From positions 1 to 34,706 of the forward strand of contig JAZNSG010000009.1 of the NCBI GenBank assembly GCA_045591035.1: DNA of 34,706 bases, read 5' to 3'. Positions 29,642 to 34,706 of this stretch are shown piece after piece. Under the pieces are notes generated by a model. That model saw nothing but the letters and a program-made list of their open reading frames with translations, made no database searches and was not told where the DNA came from. The stretch comes from SIG440 sp045591035 (GTDB lineage: Bacteria; Bacillota; Clostridia; Monoglobales; Monoglobaceae). A program made the translations under genes and the position numbers. The number at the start of each line of letters is the position of its first letter. Position 1 is the stretch's first letter.

Positions 29642-31395
29642 TGAACAAAGGTGTAGCAATAAGATATGGTGATGTAGCCCCTGAAGCAAAAGAAAACTTT
29701 GTGCCGACAGCAAGCGAGAGTGAGTTTGACAACCTTTCGCAACTGCAGCAGTACAATTTGAATTTCCCGAACGATGCGAACCCTTGTGAGTTATATCAGA
29801 CGGTATTAGACGGAACGGCTTCGGCTTTTCCGTCTGTACCCGAAAGCGCAAACTTGGGTTTGTGGAGTGAACAGATTTCAAACGATGATGGCACATTCAC
29901 GGAGCCGATTGTGTTGACATTGGAAAGTGCTGGACAGTATTCTTCGCAAGGTTTAACCTTCACATTCGATACTTATAATCAAATATATGCAACAAGGTTA
30001 AGCATAAAATGGCTCAGGGTAACAGACGAGGGAATAGAAACCCTTGACGAAAAGGAATTTAACCCGGATAATGCATTCTATTTCTGCCGAAATCAAGCGG
30101 AGAACTATAACAAGGTAGTAATTACCTTCTATTCAATCAATATGCCTAAAAACCGCCTTAAATTGCGAGTTATAGACTACGGTTACGGAACATTTTTCTA
30201 TGGTGATGAGTTGAGGAATGTTAAACTCATTCAAGAACTTGACCCAATATCGAGTGAGATAACAATAAATACTTGCGATTTCACTTTGGATAGCAAGACG
30301 GATATGGAATATTCATTCCAGGCAAAGCAGCCATTGTCGATATATTTTAACGGACAGTTAAGGGCGACGACTTTTGTAAAATCTTCCAAGCGTAAGGCAA
30401 AATTCTTATGGGAGATACAGAGTGAAGACTACATAGGGGTAATGGATAGCGTTGCTTTTTATGGCGGTATTTATGCCGAAAAATTAGCAGCAGAGCTTAT
30501 AGACGAAATTTGTGCCAAAGCAAAATCTGTGTGCAATATTTCGAGCGTTTTTGATGGCGTAACGGTCAGCGGATATATACCGTTTACGACTTGCCGTGAT
30601 GCACTTATGCAGGTGTGTTTTGCAATAGGCGCGGTGGTTGACACATCCAATTCTGATAAGATAGAAATATATCAGCTTGAGGATGAAATAAAGCAGACCA
30701 TTCCACTAAATCGCATTATGCAGGGACAGAACTTTGATACCGAAGAAACGGTTACATCGGTTGAAGTTACGGCTCATAACTATATTGCAAAAACGGATAC
30801 AGCTACCGAAAACTGGATTGTGGTATACGAAGCTGCACAGGACGGCATTGGCGAAAATATCCTGGTGCAGTTTTCAGAGCCTTTGCACAGTTTGGATACA
30901 AGAGGCGCAGGCAGTATCATAGAAAGCGGCACAAACTATGCGATTATAACAGCAACAGACACATCCTTTCGTCTTGCCGGACTTGGATATGACCATACAA
31001 CAGTTATAAAAAGGAAATCTAATCCGGTTGTCCTTGCAAGTGAGATTGAAAAGGTTGTAGCAATTCAAAATGCAACTCTTGTAAATGCAAACAATGTGGG
31101 TGGCATCTTAGACAGGTGTTACGACTATCTTACAAAGGTTGATTCAACAAACCTTAAGATTGTCGAGGGCAAGCACGTTCAGTATGGCGATTATATCAAA
31201 TATGGACAGGCTAAATATGGTACATTCAAATACGGAGCAAAAACACCAAACATTGTAACCTATGACCAGCCTGTAAATGTGGGTGAAAATATCGAGGCTG
31301 AAACCGAGTATTTGGGAATTGTGTCCGGCAGGATAATAAAGCAATCTTTCAGCCTTAATGGCGGAATTATAATCAAGGAGGCGGTGCTTAAATGA
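29638..31395 (+). CDS. Tail tip/hub protein
   Basis: A 585-residue protein in the place of the tail-associated hub or Tal protein. The beta-rich first part (ITINTCDFTLDSKTDMEYSF, QPLSIYFNGQLRATTFV) resembles phage tail hub domains. The end carries a Tyr/Gly repeat (QYGDYIKYGQAKYGTFKYGA) before a conserved C-terminal segment. No enzymatic motif is evident, so cell-wall degradation would have to be encoded elsewhere. Confidence 0.72.
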   Translation: MMNKGVAIRYGDVAPEAKENFVPTASESEFDNLSQLQQYNLNFPNDANPCELYQTVLDGTASAFPSVPESANLGLWSEQISNDDGTFTEPIVLTLESAGQYSSQGLTFTFDTYNQIYATRLSIKWLRVTDEGIETLDEKEFNPDNAFYFCRNQAENYNKVVITFYSINMPKNRLKLRVIDYGYGTFFYGDELRNVKLIQELDPISSEITINTCDFTLDSKTDMEYSFQAKQPLSIYFNGQLRATTFVKSSKRKAKFLWEIQSEDYIGVMDSVAFYGGIYAEKLAAELIDEICAKAKSVCNISSVFDGVTVSGYIPFTTCRDALMQVCFAIGAVVDTSNSDKIEIYQLEDEIKQTIPLNRIMQGQNFDTEETVTSVEVTAHNYIAKTDTATENWIVVYEAAQDGIGENILVQFSEPLHSLDTRGAGSIIESGTNYAIITATDTSFRLAGLGYDHTTVIKRKSNPVVLASEIEKVVAIQNATLVNANNVGGILDRCYDYLTKVDSTNLKIVEGKHVQYGDYIKYGQAKYGTFKYGAKTPNIVTYDQPVNVGENIEAETEYLGIVSGRIIKQSFSLNGGIIIKEAVLK

Positions 31396-31844
31396 TATTT
31401 GACAGAACTCAAAATGATGTTAGCACCGCTATTTCTTTAAGAAATGAAAAGGTGCAAAAGTTTCAGGAACTGACAGAAAGTGAAATTGCAATTCTTGAAA
31501 AAGGCACAATGACAATCAATACTCTTAATCGTATTGAAAATAAACAGGCGGAGCTTAGAGCCTTATTTAATGAAATGGGGTATTGGAACACGCCCATAAT
31601 AAATAAGGTGTGGGATTCTACACAGATATTTAATGCCGATGAGTTTCAAAGGATAATTGATAACACAAACATTTTGCGAGATGCCTTCTTTGTGTATAAG
31701 AGCACACCAAAAACACCGCCTGTTTCATATCATTTTGAGGATATAAACAGCCTTGAGAAAATATTGTATGACCTTGATGTAATGATAAATGATGTGAAGA
31801 GCCTATACAGAGAATGCGGCACTTTTGAAAGTGGGGAGGAATAA
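31392..31844 (+). CDS. Tail/baseplate accessory protein
   Basis: A 150-residue helical protein (FDRTQNDVSTAISLRNEKVQ, IENKQAELRALFNEMGYW) following the hub gene with a four-base overlap. Similar small helical proteins occur at tail tips of clostridial siphophages. Function unknown. Confidence 0.6.
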   Translation: MIFDRTQNDVSTAISLRNEKVQKFQELTESEIAILEKGTMTINTLNRIENKQAELRALFNEMGYWNTPIINKVWDSTQIFNADEFQRIIDNTNILRDAFFVYKSTPKTPPVSYHFEDINSLEKILYDLDVMINDVKSLYRECGTFESGEE

Positions 31845-31846
31845 AA

Positions 31847-32110
31847 TTGGTTGATTTTAAGGATAAAACAAGCGAAGAAAGCGGCACACCGATAAATCGT
31901 GAAAACCTAATGGCAATACAGGGTTTTATTACAAAGGATACTGTTTTTAACGCTGACGGGAGTATAACAGAAACAAATAGTAAAGGCGAAGTATTAACCA
32001 CGGTATTTAATGCCGATGGAAGCATAACCGAAACTTTTGTGGGGGAAAAAACAATAACAATGACAACAATATTTAATGAAGATGGAAGTATTTCGGAGGT
32101 GATTTCATAA
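31847..32110 (+). CDS. Small tail protein with FNxDGSI repeats
   Basis: An 87-residue protein with three tandem repeats of about 20 residues: VFNADGSITET (33-43), VFNADGSITET (53-63) and IFNEDGSISEV (75-85). Such repeats form beta hairpins, as in fibre or baseplate connectors. It starts at TTG after GGAGGA, and its stop overlaps the next ATG (TAATG). It probably links hub and fibre. Confidence 0.7.
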   Translation: MVDFKDKTSEESGTPINRENLMAIQGFITKDTVFNADGSITETNSKGEVLTTVFNADGSITETFVGEKTITMTTIFNEDGSISEVIS

Positions 32111-32580
32111 TGGGGCTTTGGGCAGGAATTAAACACGCTTTGAATAGCACTCTTGGAACAAGTGATTTTAAGCCGTTAGATAAATTGATAAGTGAAAAAA
32201 TAGACGGTGTAAGAACTTTGGGGGCAAGTGATGCTACTATAATTGTTGTTGGGTCAGGCAGTGCATCAAACTCCACAACCCATTTATTACAATTTAAGGC
32301 AAATGTTAGCGGCAGTATGCGTTTAATGGGTACTGCAACTGTGGGCAGAAGTGATTATGGAGATAGTGGCGGAATTGGAGTTATCCCTGGCGGTTTCCAG
32401 GGGAAAAATGGGGATGGCTCTGCGACAGGCAATCACCTTGACGTATGTTTCGATTTTTCAATTACAGCGGGGGAAACATATTCTGTCTATGTTAGGGCTG
32501 GTAGAAATCAATCTATAAATGCTTGGGATATAAGACTTGGTGCCAGCGTGATAGATGCCTCAATGGTAACATTATTATAA
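32110..32580 (+). CDS. Probable tail fibre or receptor-binding accessory protein
   Basis: A 156-residue protein with a short N-terminal helix and a Gly/Ser-rich beta C-terminal domain (TIIVVGSGSASNSTTHLLQF, ITAGETYSVYVRAGRN) of jelly-roll character. It lies between the repeat protein and the main fibre. Role inferred from position. Confidence 0.6.
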   Translation: MGLWAGIKHALNSTLGTSDFKPLDKLISEKIDGVRTLGASDATIIVVGSGSASNSTTHLLQFKANVSGSMRLMGTATVGRSDYGDSGGIGVIPGGFQGKNGDGSATGNHLDVCFDFSITAGETYSVYVRAGRNQSINAWDIRLGASVIDASMVTLL

Positions 32581-32607
32581 AGAAATAGGTTAACAAGGAG
32601 ATAGAAT

Positions 32608-34074
32608 ATGGCATTAAAAAATACTTGGAAAAACAAAGTGGATGGAGTAGATGATGTTCTTGCGGAAGATATAAACAGAATTGCCAAAGCGGTAATTGAC
32701 ATTGAAGAAGTTGATACCGGTATAAAAAATCGCAACAATGCTGAGATATTCAACGACTATGAAAATAACGAAACAAATATTCCTTATGCTCATATAGAGG
32801 GTAGGTATAATAAGTCTATCATTAAATGTTTCTTAATACAATCATATAACAGCAATACTGTAACTCTCGATTCTGTTGAAGGTATTGAGGTCGGTATGAA
32901 TTGGAATATTTTTATTCCACACGCTGACGAATTATATGATAAGTATAGAGGTAAGGTTGAGAGTATTGATGGAAATGTTGTTACGCTATCTAATGATATA
33001 AATGTGGTTAGCTTGACTGGCATAGAACCAGCTACTACAGGAAGCTTTCTCAACACCTTTATAGTACACGGTGGAATGATAGGCACGACATTAATCGAAG
33101 ATGACTTTAATGCATTTAGTACACACTTGAGTGGAGAAGAAACAATAGGCTACATAAATTCTCATACAGAAGGAAGATGGACTAAGGCATTAGGATATGC
33201 TACGCATGCAGAGGGTTATAAAACCGAAGCTTTAGGAGAACGTTCTCACGCAGAGGGGTATAAGGCTATAGCTTTTGGTAACGAGAGTCACGCAGAAGGA
33301 TTACAAACTGAATCTATAGGTCAAAATTCTCACGCTGAGGGGCGCAACACAAAAGCCATAGGGCTCAATGCTCATTCAGAGGGTTGTAGCACCGAAGCAC
33401 ATGGTATCAGTTCTCACGCAGAGGGATTAGGTGCTATAACGGGAAGTGAAGGAGAAGCGGCTCACGCTGAAGGTTATAAAACTGAAGCCACCGCTCTCGC
33501 TGCCCATGCCGAAGGTAATAACACCGATGCCACAGCAGAAGCAGCTCATGCAGAAGGATTAAGTGCTATAGCTTCAGCCCTTGCTGCTCATGCTGAAGGT
33601 CAACACACAGATGCTCTGGGTGTCAGCTCTCACGCCGAAGGTAACCGTACAAAAACAGAGGGAGCCAACTCTCATGCGGAAGGATTTAAAAGTCAAGCTC
33701 TAGCTGACAACTCTCATGCTGAGGGGAGAGAGTGTTTTACCCGTAATGATAATGCTCATGCGGAGGGTATGTTCTCTGAGGCTTCAGGTTACGCTTCTCA
33801 TGCGGAAGGGAGAGGCACAAAAGCAAGTGGTACTTATCAACACGTTCAAGGCAGGTACAATGTTGAAGACCCTTCTAAAGCTCATATTGTAGGTGGCGGT
33901 ACTTCTGATACAGACAGAAAGAATATTCATACGCTTGATTGGGATGGAAATGCTTATTATGCTGGAAGTGGTGAGTTTTCTTCTATAATTCTCAGAAGTT
34001 CTACCCCAGAAAGCAAGAAAAAGTTTAAATTGACAGTTGATGACGTCGGGGAAATAACTGTTGCCGAAATATAG
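32608..34074 (+). CDS. Tail fibre with YadA-head-like HAEG repeats
   Basis: A 488-residue fibre. Residues about 185-415 hold 17 copies of a roughly 14-residue unit ending SHAEG or AHAEG (for example TKALGYATHAEG, TESIGQNSHAEG). This is the left-handed trimeric beta-roll of YadA-type heads, common in phage fibres. An N-terminal attachment region and a C-terminal segment (SSIILRSSTPESKKKFKLTV) flank it. It probably contacts the host surface. The DNA repeats are diverged, so recombination between them is possible but not evident. Confidence 0.83.
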   Translation: MALKNTWKNKVDGVDDVLAEDINRIAKAVIDIEEVDTGIKNRNNAEIFNDYENNETNIPYAHIEGRYNKSIIKCFLIQSYNSNTVTLDSVEGIEVGMNWNIFIPHADELYDKYRGKVESIDGNVVTLSNDINVVSLTGIEPATTGSFLNTFIVHGGMIGTTLIEDDFNAFSTHLSGEETIGYINSHTEGRWTKALGYATHAEGYKTEALGERSHAEGYKAIAFGNESHAEGLQTESIGQNSHAEGRNTKAIGLNAHSEGCSTEAHGISSHAEGLGAITGSEGEAAHAEGYKTEATALAAHAEGNNTDATAEAAHAEGLSAIASALAAHAEGQHTDALGVSSHAEGNRTKTEGANSHAEGFKSQALADNSHAEGRECFTRNDNAHAEGMFSEASGYASHAEGRGTKASGTYQHVQGRYNVEDPSKAHIVGGGTSDTDRKNIHTLDWDGNAYYAGSGEFSSIILRSSTPESKKKFKLTVDDVGEITVAEI

Positions 34075-34196
34075 CTTTGTAAATGACGAAAGAAGTAGTA
34101 AAGGAATAACACAAAGTAATGTGAAGTGTTACGAAGTAATTGCGAAGTAATGAAAAACCCAAAATGGTTAAATCTACAAAGGAAAGGAGATAAAAT
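34075..34196 (+). other. Fibre-holin intergenic region with GAAGTAAT repeats
   Basis: This 122-base stretch has no convincing gene. AAGTAAT occurs at about 34115, 34133 and 34148 (the last two as GAAGTAAT), mixed with TGAAGTG and GTTACGAAG. AAAGGAGA before 34197 is the holin ribosome site. No good terminator or promoter is seen. Confidence 0.5.
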
Positions 34197-34631
34197 ATGA
34201 ACTTGTCAACAATAAAAATATATTTCTGCACTATAATTGGTGTAATCGGCAGTTTTATTGCAAACCTTTTTGGAGGGTGGACGGAGGATATGGGTGCTCT
34301 TGTAATATTTATGGCAGTTGATTTTTTGATGGGCTTAATTGTTGCGGGAGTATTTCATAAGAGCAATAAGTCAGATACTGGCGCAATAAGCAGCCGTGCC
34401 GGGTGGAAAGGACTTTGTAAAAAGTGTGTTACTCTTGCACTCGTGCTTGTAGCTCACAAATTGGACATGCTTTTGGGCGCTGATTACATAAGAACAACCA
34501 CGATAATTGGCTTTATTGCAAACGAGACGATATCAATAGTTGAAAATGCGGGGCTTATGGGCGTACCTCTCCCGGAAGTAATAAAAAGAGCTATTGAGAT
34601 ACTTAAGAATAAAGGAGATGGAGAGGAATGA
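34197..34631 (+). CDS. Phage holin (Cp-1/toxin-secretion holin family)
   Basis: A 144-residue membrane protein with about three to four hydrophobic helices (near 8-27, 31-52, 72-90, 97-116) and a charged C-terminus. The segments FMAVDFLMGLIVAG, SRAGWKGLCKKCVTLALV and IANETISIVENAG are typical of the phage lysis holin family. It would open the membrane at the end of infection. It overlaps the next, partial gene by four bases (ATGA), which should be part of the lysis cassette. Confidence 0.92.
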   Translation: MNLSTIKIYFCTIIGVIGSFIANLFGGWTEDMGALVIFMAVDFLMGLIVAGVFHKSNKSDTGAISSRAGWKGLCKKCVTLALVLVAHKLDMLLGADYIRTTTIIGFIANETISIVENAGLMGVPLPEVIKRAIEILKNKGDGEE

Positions 34632-34706
34632 AATTTGGAGTTAAATTAGAAGCTGTTCCAACCAGGGTATATGATTATGAGGTTATCTGTGGTTCGGTTG
34701 ATGACT
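34628..34706 (+). CDS. Partial gene at the right edge, probably lysis-related
   Basis: Only 26 residues are visible (MKFGVKLEAVPTRVYDYEVI, then CGSVDD). The frame overlaps the holin stop and has GGAG upstream, so it is a real start. Its position suggests an endolysin or peptidase, but the visible part has no diagnostic motif. Confidence 0.6.
   Translation, partial: MKFGVKLEAVPTRVYDYEVICGSVDD

Noticed and set aside
33160..33860. CRISPR-like or DGR-like repeat array in the fibre gene
   Set aside because: The repeats are in frame, translate to HAEG units and vary in sequence; no reverse transcriptase or template repeat is seen.

Overview
The window looks like a low-GC Firmicute, most likely a gut-type clostridium. 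The clues are strong AGGAGG ribosome-binding sites, frequent TTG and GTG starts, consensus TTGACA-17-TATAAT promoters and typical clostridial phage gene families. It holds about 3.4 kb of host chromosome followed by the left 31 kb of an integrated temperate siphophage. The right prophage end lies outside the window. No database search was possible, so genus and family are not assigned.

Host part (1-3386): the gap gene (glyceraldehyde-3-phosphate dehydrogenase) runs off the left edge on the minus strand. On the plus strand follow rdgB (XTP/dITP pyrophosphatase), a TtcA-like tRNA thiolation enzyme, an ABC-2 polysaccharide-type permease with a terminator, and a tRNA-Pro(TGG) gene with its own consensus promoter. 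The tRNA 3' end is the probable attachment site.

Lysogeny and switch module (3440-7600): a tyrosine integrase is read towards the tRNA. Next to it lies an apparent small-RNA gene (promoter 4609-4637, about 90 nt, two hairpins with the same UUGGUAG loop, Rho-independent terminator). It is followed by a hicA-hicB toxin-antitoxin pair with its own promoter and repeated operator, a membrane-anchored ImmA-like HExxH protease, a CI/ImmR-like repressor, divergent consensus promoters with operator repeats, and a Cro-like regulator. A DUF2513 gene with its own promoter sits antisense to the early operon.

Early/replication module (7615-16612): small phage proteins are followed by a RecA-like AAA ATPase, a RecB-type PD-(D/E)XK nuclease, an SSB-like protein, an ERCC4-type nuclease, a replisome-organiser-like protein, a primase-helicase and a C5-cytosine methyltransferase. 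Several Cys-rich zinc-ribbon proteins end the module.

Late module (16613-34706): the gene order is small and large terminase, portal, minor head protein, scaffold, major capsid, connectors, major tail protein, tail chaperone pair, tape measure, tail tip and fibre genes, holin, and a partial gene at the right edge. The minor head protein carries a C-terminal HExxH domain and overlaps a small zinc-ribbon gene, which resembles a MuF-type polymorphic toxin with a possible immunity partner. Two candidate late promoters share an unusual upstream element (GTAGAGAA-17-TATAAT). One precedes a leader with competing stems; the other fires directly into a terminator.
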